Source: Entrophospora sp. SA101 (lineage: Eukaryota > Glomeromycota > Glomeromycetes > Entrophosporales > Entrophosporaceae). From it: a stretch of 45,495 nucleotides of DNA. The translations under genes and the position numbers were made by a program. Of the stretch, positions 1 to 10,466 are shown piece by piece; the first letter of the stretch is position 1, and the number at the start of each line of letters is the position of its first letter. A model generated the notes under the pieces. That model made no database searches. It was not told the DNA's origin and saw only the letters and a program-made list of their open reading frames with translations. The DNA is taken from assembly GCA_958430865.1 (NCBI GenBank), contig CAUDNR010004463.1, forward strand, positions 675 through 46,169, written 5' to 3'.

Positions 1-144
1 AGATTAATTTGGTATAAATATCTCATTTTTGAATCTGAGGGTCGAAACCCACTTTTTCCTAGAACAGCCCCCATATACGAAATTAATCACTGACAGTTTT
101 ATTATTAAAAGATATATTTATTAACAAAATATTCATTCTTGCAA

Positions 145-447
145 TTATTTCTTACAAAATCTAGATAAACGCATGTTACTATTCATCATCCCGATGGAAT
201 TATTTCTTTTCCATCTCCCGTTTCTTTTCTTCCTTTTTTCCTTTAGTTCCAAGTCCACTTGACCTTGAATTTCCAATTTTTCAACGTTCTATTCCTTTCG
301 TGTTTGATACAATTCTTTGGTCCATCGATTGTCATATTGCTTGCTTATTTCCTTCATCTCTGTTTGATTCTTGTTATGGTGTAATTATGTACTTTCCGTT
401 TGGCTCCTTCAGCCACTAGAATTTGCACTTGTACTAGCCGCACTCAT
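145..447 (-). pseudogene. Decayed Lys/Glu-rich ORF, left copy
   Basis: This mirrors 45049-45351. One reading frame stays coding-like for about 100 codons, starting with ATG and a Ser/Ala-rich stretch, then a Lys/Glu/Arg-rich segment (MKEISKQYDNRWTKELY, then KLEIQGQVDLELKEKRKK). Three in-frame stops interrupt it. The composition resembles the coiled-coil tails of Myb/SANT-like or other transposon-accessory proteins in fungi, but I cannot name the family. It reads outward toward the left end of the window. Confidence 0.4.
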
Positions 448-1177
448 AGTAATTAGTTCTTCAAGTATTTTATTGCAATTTTCCTTCTAGAGTTGCTACA
501 ATTAATTTATTTCTTCGTAAATTTGTTTATTTCATCTCTCGGTTTTGATTCATTGTATGTTAATAAATTAATAACAAACTGGTTTACTCCCACATGAATT
601 AGAATAACAAAATTTTAATTTCTTCGTTTTTTACGCTTTCATTTATTATTATGTTTCTTCTTCTAGCGTCTTAGCTCTTTTTTTAATTCAAACACAGTGT
701 TCTACTAATGCTCAAAATTCTTTCTTGCTATTTAATTACAGTTATTATTTATCGGCATTTTACATTTCCTAATTATAATTTATTTTTCAAAACTTTGATC
801 CTATAACGGCCACTTGTTTTGACGTTTCTTCCTTCTTGCATTATCGCATTTGTTCTCCATCAAAGATCCCATTATCCTTTCGGTATCCATTTCTTCATTT
901 ATTTCCATTCTTTAATTAAAACTTTCCGAATGTATATTTTTAAATTTTCGTAGGTCCCCTTTTTTTTTTGAACTATTTTCCGAAGAATCATTCTATTTGA
1001 ATTGAACAGGTTTATTTAGTCTTATGGTTCGTTTGTGCTTTGTTTAGATTTTGTTTTGCTAATCATAATGGTTTTATGCAATATTTCGGTAATTGAATTT
1101 TCATGTTTGTTCATGTTCCTAGTGCTAAGATACTTTTCCGTGACAGGGTGTCTGATAAATTCTTCCGTATAAAAGGG
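448..1177. other. Pyrimidine-rich arm segment, no intact gene
   Basis: The plus strand is markedly T/C-rich, so the minus strand is purine-rich. This matches the composition of the decayed Lys/Glu-rich ORFs at 145-447 and 801-908. No other open frame, RNA gene or repeat can be supported here. Confidence 0.5.
801..908 (-). pseudogene. Short charged ORF remnant, left copy
   Basis: This is a 35-codon open frame mirrored at 44588-44695, starting MEINEEMDTERIMGSL and ending in a basic ARRKKRQNK cluster. It has the same orientation and similar charge composition as the decayed ORF nearer the left end. It may be another fragment of the same ancient gene. No family recognised. Confidence 0.25.
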
Positions 1178-1267
1178 TCGAATTTTGAATTTCGAATTTT
1201 TGAATTTTAACCTTTTTGAATTTTGAATTTTAACCTTTTTGAATTTTTGAATTTTAACCTTTTTGAA
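1178..1267 (+). repeat. GAATTTTAACCTTTTT minisatellite
   Basis: About four imperfect copies of a ~25-bp unit built on GAATTTTAACCTTTTT. The right-arm copy lies at 44229-44318. Confidence 0.8.
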
Positions 1268-1295
1268 CGTTATTAAAATTTTTAAAATAATTTCT

Positions 1296-1515
1296 TCGAT
1301 CTATTTTTCGTCATAACCTTTCCTTAGCGCTTCTTTAATTCTAAGGGTATATTTTTCGTCATAACCTTCCCTGAGCGCTTCTTTGATTCTAAAAGTATTG
1401 TTTTTAGTTATAGTCTTCCTTGAAAACTTCGTTTATTTTTAAAAATATAATTTTCTTCGTAGCCTTTCTTGAACGCTTCTATATTCTAACAGTATAATTT
1501 TAGTCCTAACCTTTC
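1296..1515 (+). repeat. 48-bp minisatellite, left copy
   Basis: About five diverged copies of a 48-49-bp unit containing CATAACCTTTCCTGAGCGC followed by TTCTTTGATTCTAA. On the minus strand two adjacent units read as 16-residue blocks (KEALREGYDEK type) before a stop. This suggests the array was once coding, part of the same degraded charged gene as 145-908. The mirror copy is at 43981-44200. Confidence 0.7.
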
Positions 1516-2958
1516 CTGATCTCTTGTCCCTTATCCTTTACTACTATACATCACTAGTTATTCTCAAGGTACAGTTTACTTCGTTTGCTTTTTTATCTCC
1601 AGAATTTTACGTCTAGGCTTCTTCAGCCATTAATTATATAGTATATGATAATAGCATACAGTGTCTTTCGGTGGTGATAGTATTTACTCTTCCTTTCGTT
1701 CGGTGGCTATGGTGTTAATGCTTCCTCTCATGTTTTCATGGGTAATATTTTTATTACCACTTATCCCGTTTCTTCCACTTGTCGTCGTCGTCAAAATGCG
1801 AGCGAGTAAATTCCAGTTACCAGCTCGTGACGTGTCCAATAAATATATATATATATAAAATATAAAGCATAAAGTCCAATAATTATAAAGTTTCTCCGTC
1901 TCTGCACACAGCTCAGGAGCATTCTCAAAATACTCTATTGCGCAGTTCCTACTGTAGTGCTAATGCTAAGCACTATAGACACACAGCCTAATATGATAAA
2001 ATAAAAAAAGAATATATACAAGAAATATTTACAAACTATACCACTTGAGGCGTCCCTACAAGCAACATAGAACAATCAAATGGGGGGGTTCCTAACTAAT
2101 GATTAAAGGTTGGCCAGACCACTAACCATCAGGGAGGATCATGAAACAATTCACAGTGGCTTTTCCTCTTAATTATGCAAAAAATTCGTAATGTGTTTAT
2201 TTAATTATTAACAACGGGGGGGTAATTATTCAATTGTTATATGTTATTGTGAAAGAACGTTGAAAAAGAAGAAGATAGAGAAACAATTCAAGAAGAACCG
2301 AATTATGATTCATTATTTTATTAATAGCGGTTCAATTTGTTTAATATTTATAAATTTAATATGATTACTTTATTTTTACTAATTAATAATACTTATATGA
2401 TAAATTTAGAACTGAAACTAGTAAAATTGGGCGCTGGAGTTATTTTAGTGTTGCATTTAGTTATACTTTTATATAGTGGCTAATTACTACTGTAAAAAAT
2501 TTAACATAATAAAGATTAATCAATATTAATTAATCATTTTAGTTAAATTTCAATAATTTATTCATATCGATTATTAATGATGTATTATGATGTTGTTAAA
2601 TTATGATGCTGTTAAATTTCGATGTTGTTAAATTTCGATATGATTAAATTTTGATATATAAAGTAATATATTCATACTCCTAATTAATATGTTTTATATT
2701 TAATAAAATTTAAATAATGATTCTCGGCTCATTATAAATCAGCTGTTATATTTGTTATCTTTCAATAAACCATTTTATTTTAAATATATAATAATAGTTG
2801 TTAATAACACTAAAGCAAATATATGGTAAATATGATGACAATAAATTATAATTTACTAAATTACAATGCTCTTAAAGACTTCAATAGGTAGTAAATCAAT
2901 TTAATGTGAATGTGGTTTTATTTCACCTACCGAAACAAGATTTACAGTTAAGGTGGGA
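1516..2958. other. AT-rich arm segment, no gene seen
   Basis: Mostly AT-rich non-coding DNA. It holds two isolated runs of seven G (near 2082-2088 and 2216-2222) and a short array of a 17-bp unit (2587-2656). The only open frame of any length (1661-1858) is a hydrophobic, low-quality chance ORF. Confidence 0.5.
2587..2656 (+). repeat. 17-bp GATGTTGTTAAATTTC array
   Basis: Four to five imperfect tandem copies of a unit close to GATGTTGTTAAATTTC. The mirror copy lies at 42840-42909. Confidence 0.75.
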
Positions 2959-3214
2959 CTAGGGATGGGTTTGAAACCAACCTCTGGTTTTTTTGGTTTG
3001 GTTTTTGGAACCTCGAACCCAATTATATATACGTGTTCAAAGTGTGAAATAAAATATTTTTATGTGTTAATGAAAACTGGTTTTTGGTATGGGGCGTATT
3101 TCCAAAAAGGAATGAAATTCGTTGCCTTTCTTGGTATTTTAATAAAACCGTTCAAACCGTTTAAACCGGTTCCACAAAACCAAACCAAACCAAACCAAAC
3201 TTCCTCATCCCTAG
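2959..3214 (+). mobile_element. MITE-like element 1 (hAT-type ends), left copy
   Basis: A 256-bp segment bounded by the perfect 9-bp inverted repeat CTAGGGATG / CATCCCTAG. It has sub-terminal inverted GGTTTGGTTT / AAACCAAACC blocks. The YAGGGATG-type end resembles hAT non-autonomous elements. A clear 8-bp target duplication is not visible, although both flanks contain GGTGGGA. It has no coding capacity; the 133-residue frame crossing it is an artefact of the repeat. Mirror copy at 42282-42537. Confidence 0.6.
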
Positions 3215-3353
3215 GTGGTGGGACATTAATTTTATTATGTTTATTATCCGCATTTTACTATATATTAAAACAAGGGATAACCTTACCATTCGAGACGTCG
3301 ATCCTAAGGTTAAACCTCTTACCGGTAAACCATGATCCAATCTACTATGGTTA

Positions 3354-3719
3354 GCTCGGTCTAAAGACTGACTAATGCTGCGCCACGCGCTCAAATTTCA
3401 AAAAATTGCGATTTCGTGATTTGACTAAAAAATTATTTTCCTTACTGCCAAATTTAGATATGATGGTCGAGTATTAGTCTAAATTTAGCAATGATCCTAG
3501 CGCTCAAATTTCTCATGAGCATGGTAAAGTACATGTTTTAAAAAAGAATATATATAGAACTCTACAACAAATAATTTTTTTGAGAAAATCTCTTTATTGC
3601 ATTAAAACCAAATACATATTCTATCTACTAATAGAGCTATTGTTTTAAAAGATAGGACAGAAAATGACTTCTATACTTTTACAATTTGCCCAAAATTTTA
3701 GGAGGTCTTTAGACCGAGC
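3354..3719 (+). mobile_element. MITE-like element 2, left copy
   Basis: A 366-bp segment bounded by the inverted repeat GCTCGGTCTAAAGAC / GTCTTTAGACCGAGC (15 bp, perfect). The interior includes two GCGCTCAAATTT blocks. It has no transposase. I cannot assign the superfamily. It lies 139 bp from MITE-like element 1. Mirror copy at 41777-42142. Confidence 0.65.
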
Positions 3720-5324
3720 CAACTATAATTAAAATTGGGGTTACACACATAACCACACAACCACCCAGACACCCCTGTTAAAAGGTAAGGGAGAAATTTA
3801 AACAAAATAAAATAAAATAAACACCAATGAAAAGCCTTTAATCACTAGAGTGATCGGCAGAGAAAATTATTTTTCCAAAAATGTTTTGAACACAAAAGTC
3901 ACGTGTTTTATAAAAAAAGTTTCTCTGGCTACTTTTGTTACACGGTTAAATTACGTGTTTTATAATTGTTTAAAATTTTGAAAATCTGGGGGGGAATGAT
4001 AAACAAATAATTAAATTTGAACGGCCTTACAAAGTTAATCCTGCAAAAGGAGCAACTATATGATAGTGTTAGCGACCTTAAGTTTTATTTTCTCATGATC
4101 TTCTTCTTGTTGCAATTGCAATTATTACTAATCATAATTCCACGAACTTGTGCATTCCACGAGGCTAATTAGTTAATCTTATTATTTAGTTAGACTTTTG
4201 TACAATAATAACAACGCGTATAAAAAGGACCCCAGGAAACTATATAGGTTATTACCGCGGCTACTGCAAATTACGAAATTTGGAAAGATTTTCTTCAATC
4301 AACCAGTCACACAGTGAGTCAAACTTTATATCAAACCCTAAAAATAAAAATCACTTGTTTTTTATTTTTTAGGGGAGACACAAGAGACATGAGAGACATG
4401 AGAAAGATTCACGCGCGCATGGCAGATCGTAACAATAACAATTGAAAATAAAATATATAAATAACACTTAGGTTTCCCCTCTTTCAAAAAGCAAGCAGTA
4501 AGAATTTCCTTCTCCACCAACATCATCCATTTTATTCTTCTTCAGCAACATCCATTCTATCCTTCGACGACGACAAGACCTTCCCTCTGTTATATTATTA
4601 TTATTATTATTATTATATTATATTTATAGTTATAACATTATTGTATATAGCTGCAGTATTTTATTTTAATAATAATAATAATAATAAGATTACCCATTCT
4701 GGGAATATGTAATAAAATCATCAAATAAAATTTTATTCTTCTCATTTTAATTTATTTAAACATTATTATTATTTTTTCTTTTAATATTTTATTCGTAAAG
4801 GACAAGTGAGTAAAAGAGCTCTACTGCCAATGAGGTTGTTCGTGCGTTCATTTCCGGCTCAACTCTTCCTCCGATTGGTTCTTTTTTTTCATCCCTCCGT
4901 CCTGATGCGCTTTTGTCCCGAACAGTACTGCAAACAGCCGCTTCTCCCTGAGGTATTGTTGCGAGACGTTGCTCAACTTTTGACCAAAATAGGGTCAGAC
5001 ACTTAATGTATTGATCGGCTTATTTTTATTCCACATGGCAGTAAGTCTTATTATAATAATAAATCAATTATATGGGCGGACGGGTTTATAATTTTATGAT
5101 TTATTGAATATTTATGAAATTAAAATATATAATTCAATATTTTATTACAATAGGTGGAGTATACTATCTGGAAATAGTGGATTGATTTGTGCAAGTTTTC
5201 TGAAAGTAAAAGTACGTGTAACTCTAAATATTTAATTCTTGAAGAAATGATAATTTGTTTGCGTGATATTGACTATTATTATTTATTTATTTTACATATT
5301 ATATTAGCGGGTCGTTTTCTTCAA

Positions 5325-5405
5325 TTTCTTTATATACTCCTTTATATACTCCTTTATATATTCCTTTATATGCTCTTTTATATAGTCCTTTATATAGTAA
5401 TAGTC
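5325..5405 (+). repeat. 12-bp CTCCTTTATATA array
   Basis: About six imperfect copies of CTCCTTTATATA. The mirror is at 40091-40171. Confidence 0.8.
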
Positions 5406-5589
5406 ATTTATATATTCATATATGTGCTAGTTCTTGTGTTACTTTATATTTTCTTTTACGCCTTTATTTACACATTCATTCACACCAATTCTTTTCTGAC
5501 ACATTCGATCATATTCGGTCTTTATTTATACCTCCATTTTTATTCGCGCTTCCATTCACACCTTTTCTAATTCTTTTGTTCATTGATTC

Positions 5590-5725
5590 GCTTTAGCTTT
5601 TTTAGTTTTAGTTTAGTTTTATTTCAGCTTTAATTTAGTTTTATTCTAGCTTTAGTTTAATTTTTATTTTAGCTTTATTTTAACTTTAGTTTAGTTTTAT
5701 TCTAGCTTTAGTTTAGCTTTATTAC
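5590..5725 (+). repeat. AGCTTTAGTTTAGTTTTATT minisatellite
   Basis: Imperfect tandem copies of a ~21-23-bp AGCTTTAGTTTAGTTTTATT unit. The mirror is at 39771-39906. Confidence 0.8.
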
Positions 5726-5983
5726 TATCCCCACCTTCATATATACCATCGATTTCTTGAGCGTTTTTACTTTCCTTTATTTAAGCTTATGCTAGTTTTT
5801 AACAAGTGTCAGGTAAATAATCAATTATATAATAATTGATAATTAATAACTGATTAGTTAAAACGCTATACTAATTGTCATGATAAATAATAATTTTAAA
5901 GTTAGGGCAACATTTTATTACGAACGCACGTTATTTAGCCATCAAAGGAGGGATAATATTTAGTTAGAAACAAAGGGCTGGTT

Positions 5984-6052
5984 ATGGAGGAAAGAGAAGT
6001 TGAGCCGATGAGGAGAGGCATTATTGGATTTTTTGGTTTTGGTGTTTGTTGA
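5984..6052 (+). other. Small GC-richer ORF (22 codons)
   Basis: An ATG frame starting MEEREVEPMRRG in a locally GC-richer patch within AT-rich DNA. It ends at a TGA after 22 codons. It could be an exon of an unidentified gene together with 6257-6329, or chance. Mirror at 39444-39512. Confidence 0.2.
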
Positions 6053-6256
6053 TTTATCCAGATAGTTGGTAACAAATTGATTCGATATTTGTTCGAATTG
6101 ATTATAATTATGATTTTGGATTTAGAAATATTAACGCTTTAATCATCAATTTATCTACTTTATTGACATCATCATCTTTAATTTTGCTTAATTATTGTAT
6201 CCTTCATTATCATTATCATTTATTTTAATTTTTTACCAGTACTTTATTCATTTGTC

Positions 6257-6346
6257 ATGGAAGGCAGAAGACCTAAGGTACAGACGGTACGGACTCAACG
6301 AGGATTGGTAGTGAAGCAGACTAAATCAGGTTTATATTATTATTAA
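6257..6346 (+). other. Small ORF, possible first exon
   Basis: The frame begins MEGRRPKVQTVRTQRGLVV, which is basic and codon-like. It meets a possible donor (CAG|GTTTAT) at 6330 before running into TAT repeats and a stop. A second GC-richer open patch lies at about 6545-6680. A spliced gene is possible but unproven. Mirror at 39150-39239. Confidence 0.2.
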
Positions 6347-6699
6347 TAGTCGAATTATTAGCTTCTTAGTAATAGAATTATTTATTATTAGTAGTAGTTT
6401 TAGTATTAGTTAATTTTTTTTTTTTTAAATGTTTGATTTAGTCCGCTTCTCAAGAAAACTACCCGCAAAAATTTCTTTAGGCGTGATGCTTTCATTTTTT
6501 GTTAATATTATGAAAAACCAATTTTTTAAATTCATGTATGTTAGCAGTAGTAGTAGCTTTAGTATTTGTTGGTTGTAATCACTTTGGACGTGGCATTGGA
6601 TTGGTTGGCTACGACAGTATCATTGCGATGGAGGGGCGTGGTATTTTATTTAATGTATTAATTAATAAGTTTTATTATTAAAAAAATTGTTAAATATTT

Positions 6700-8248
6700 G
6701 ATTAAAAGTTGAATGCGTATGGAATAATTTCATTGTCTAGAATTTATATTTTTAATATATAGTCAATATGTAAACTTGACAAGTTGGTTATGTGAAGGTG
6801 GCGACTTATCAAGTAAACCGCGTTATAGTTTTGAAAATTTATCAAAAAAAATTATTAATTATATCGAATTTTGTTTTGTTGCAAATATTTAAATTTTGAA
6901 TGATATTTAGAACAATTGTATTATCTCATCATCATTAATCATTTCAACCGTTTCTATGCTATAATTATCTACTATTAATAAATAGTCAAAGCTTGTCAGT
7001 TCCATATGTAAATTTTTGTTTTTTCCCTATTGTAACAAGAGACAATTAATTATAAGGGTATTATAAAAAAAGTCCACTATAACGTGCATGTGCAATAAGC
7101 TTTTCATATCGTGGAAAAACTAATCAAAAATCGAAATTTATAAATAATATATCATGTGAAACTGACGATTTGTTTCTTGAACCTCACGTTTTGAGAATGT
7201 AGATCCTTGGATTGGGTGGATGATCAGCAAAAGAAGTGGATATCATATTGTCAAAATGTTTCAAACCTGTTCTTAAGTAAGTTATAAACTCGATAAGTCG
7301 GACTCATCAATCAATTGTAAATTATCAGGTAGGTCCTATGTAATCACTGGCAGAAATAAACAAACTTATTTTGTGCAACTTTATATTATAATCATGTGAT
7401 ATAATCAGTTTATCGTTTAAGAATATATTGAATTAAAGAAAAAAAAATTATTTACCTGATAACAAGAACGAATAAGCCAAAAATTGCATTTAAAATCATA
7501 GCAAAAATTTTAAAGATACTTTGTAACTAGAGATGTTAATCTGCTTCGGTCGAGCATAATTAAACTGAGTTTAAACACAAATTCTATTTTAAGATTACGT
7601 CATAATTTAATTTATTAGCAATGTTTGAAACACTTGTTCAAGAAAATTAACAGCAAATAATAAATATATTAATATTGCGTAATTTATATTCGAATTTGAT
7701 TGCTCAAAAGCCTGTTTTTAAAAAAGTTCAATTTGCTTAAACTCTAAAACCAGATTGAGCCGAACTGACAAGTAATTTGACATAACGCGATAACAAGATT
7801 TGCCAAAACAAAGAATTCCCATTAGATTAATTTATTTATATGCATTAGATAGTATTAGTATTAGTATTTATGTATTGATCTGAATCAGATTGAATCAATC
7901 AAATCAAATCAAATCAAATCAAATAATGATTCATTGGATCAATTTATATATTGATTCAAATGAAACAGATCCAAGAATTAGGTGAATTTATCAATTTGCA
8001 TATCAGATGATTTGATTTTTTGGACCCTTTTTTCAAGCTTTATGTCTCATTGTGTCTGCAAGTATTTTTAAAATTTATTTGCTCTGCTAAAAAAACTATT
8101 TTACTATTCAATAGCCCGTCAAATCAATGAGTTGTTGCTAGTACAAAGTATTCATAACGTTTGATCATGCTGTACTGAATTTTGGGTTCAAATAAAATCG
8201 GCGCATATGGTTGGAACCTTATTTGTTTGGTAGAAAATTTAATTCCTG
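6700..8248. other. Inner left arm, no gene seen
   Basis: AT-rich DNA without a credible open frame. It includes an AAATC pentamer tract (four units near 7900-7925, three in the right copy) and, from 7824, the diverged end of the arm. Confidence 0.5.
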
Positions 8249-10218
8249 ACTGTAACAGTTCTTTTTCATTCATAATTGTGAATATCTAATGTGACACAGT
8301 AATACGAAATTTATTTCGCGTAGCGCGTTAAATTAAAACGAAACGTCACAACTTTATTTATATATATTATTGTCATATTACTTATTATTTATATTACAGT
8401 CCGGTTTGATTTGATTCGAACACAGTTTTTTCGTTCAAAGCTTTGCAAACAAATTTATAAAAATAGTCTTAAAATCAATGCGAAAACTTGTAGTAAGTTA
8501 TGTTTGCATTATTTAGGGATTCTTTGTTGATTAATATATTTATTAGGATTGTACAAGTCAAGCTTTGACAATTTCCAATTAATTATTTTGGATGGAAAAA
8601 TTTCTTACAACCAACTATTCAAGGATTCTTGCTCCTCGACATTCTCTACATTTATGATTACTCCTAGAGCACTTTCGACCACAACTTTTCATCCTAATGT
8701 TCAGATAGTGGTGTCACCAGATATTTGTTCTATATTGCTTATGTATTAATTAATTTATAATCATTCTAAATAGTTTTCCTTCTTTTTAGATTACAATAGT
8801 GGTAATTATAAATTGAATTCATTCTAGTTTAATTTTCTTTTTTCTCAAATTTAGAACTTTGCCAAAAGTATCAATACGAGCTGTAGTCCCATACAATAAA
8901 ATATTGTTCGTTAGCTAGCTACTGAATTTGTCAATAATATTTGAAAAAATAGAATAATCACTATGTTTACTACATAAAGTAAGCAATGACTTTTAATAAA
9001 AAAATCGTCAAAGTGTAATTTATAGTTGTGACCCAATTTTTTTATTTAAAATCTTTAAAAAATATTCAATTAATCTTTCAACAGATAACATCAGACTGGA
9101 CAGAGTTATCTAAAGTTCTCAAATTCATTCCATATGGTATCCACAAAGAACAATTTCTCAAGCCCTTTTGCCGTATTATATGGTATTTTATACCATACCA
9201 TACCAGTGCTTAAATTCAACATTCTCCCCTTCACACCACACCCTCCAAAAGAAGATTCAGCATTGACTTAATATGGCCACACCATACCATACAATACAAT
9301 TTGCAAGTGTTACCGAGAAATTTTGAATTTGGAATATGTTTACAAATAAAAATCCTATTGATTAAATTAACAGCAAACAATTCACGAATTATTTTTTAAT
9401 ATTAATAATCTTTTAAAAAAAATCTATTGTTTAAAAATTCACGAATTATTCTATTTTTTTTTTGTGGTGGAGGCAAGTATCAATAATCTTCTTTATATTT
9501 TTAAAAGATTTGGATTAATTATTATATAAAAGAACTTTAGCCATTTAAAGATGTAACCTTGTTATAAAAAAAAAAGGTGCATAAACTTTCAAATTAAAAA
9601 TCTACAAATTAATAATAGTAATAATTTGTACTATTTTATTGCCAATCGTAACTTCAACCGAGGGAGCAACTGGCGGAAATGCACTGTTCTATGAAAAAAA
9701 GAAGCATCGTGTTGAATCGTTCTAATTAGGAGGCACGTTGTAGAATGCTAAAGTGACCTTTCTACCCTGACCAGTACAAGCAAGATTATTTCTCAAAGAG
9801 AAACATGTTATTTTGAAATAAAAGAGGGAGCATCTAGAAAACAATTCTCTCTTCAGAATGCACTTGCTCTAACTGTTCATAAAACCAAGGATTAATTATA
9901 CCACATGTTACATCGAACATTGATAAAAGTATGATTTGCTGAGGGACAAGTATATACCGACTACAAATTCTTGACTATTCTCAATTAAAAATCAACTTTT
10001 TGAAATATAGCTTTATTAAATTTAAATTTTGATGTGAAATAAAACTCCTAGCAACCCCTTACTAAAATCATTCATTATTTATTTATTATATTAGTTACCA
10101 GATATATTTGGTTAACCAAATATAGCACTAACTAGGTTGATAATATGTTAAAGTCCTGTTTAAAGTCGATAAAATCTTCAAATGTAGAAATATGTCAGCA
10201 AAAACGGTTACAACTAAT

Positions 10219-10250
<32 letters not shown>

Positions 10251-10466
10251 CTTGAATTTCATGTTATGGGTTTATCGAGTTGAAACTTGTCCTCAAATCA
10301 AAATTGTTAACTTCTTTTTTATTCATTTTGAAAGTACAAACCAAACTCTAAACCATTCCTTCCATAATTAATCATTTTATTTTAATTGGTTGGGAGTAAT
10401 GAATAATTTTTCATTTTATTGTGCAACAAATAAACAAATAAAATTAAAAAACAATTTTTGTTAGCA
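8249..10466. other. Unique AT-rich spacer, no certain gene
   Basis: First part of the interior. It contains short CCATA-type repeats near 9180-9300 and a (TA)n tract near 10218-10248. Two ORFs of about 60 codons (8549-8749 and 9028-9213) lack an ATG at their first codon and have no recognisable domain. I see no RNA gene. Confidence 0.5.

Larger units (their letters stand above)
3720..5983. other. Arm segment with microsatellites, no certain gene
   Basis: AT-rich DNA with a G7 run near 3988, (TTA)n and (AAT)n tracts near 4590-4690, and minisatellites near 5330-5400 and 5590-5725. A GC-richer patch at 4806-5006 is open in several frames on both strands (66 codons on plus), so it may be a gene relic. 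No family is recognisable. Confidence 0.45.
1..8248 (+). repeat. Left arm of 8.25-kb inverted repeat
   Basis: This block is the reverse complement of 37243-45495. I compared many points along it, including homopolymers (10 T near 960, 7 G near 2083 and 3988, 13 T near 6414, 9 A near 7439). Each pairs with position 45496 minus x, so there is no net indel up to about 7823. From 7824 to 8248 the copies differ by substitutions, an AAATC unit count of 4 versus 3, and a 10-bp indel. Homology stops at 8248. The outermost bases are AGATTAATTTGGTATAAATA. No transposase or other intact gene is visible in the arm. It could be the terminal repeat of a giant element, one half of an inversion-prone segment, or a repeat placed twice by the assembler. 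Confidence 0.97.

Noticed and set aside
1661..1858. 65-codon ORF in left arm (mirror 43638-43835)
   Set aside because: Hydrophobic, ends in a TA microsatellite and has no recognisable domain. The opposite strand there is simply purine-rich.
2953..3354. 133-codon ORF (and the antisense 77-codon ORF)
   Set aside because: It runs through the MITE-like element. The GGTTT/AAACC repeats create the open frame.
5187..5570. 127-codon Leu/Ile/Tyr-rich ORF (mirror 39926-40309)
   Set aside because: Produced by the TTTATATACTCC-type minisatellite. Composition is extreme low complexity and not a real membrane protein.
1..8248. Telomere or subtelomere explanation for the arms
   Set aside because: No TTAGGG-type repeats at either end of the window, and no subtelomeric gene family in the arms.
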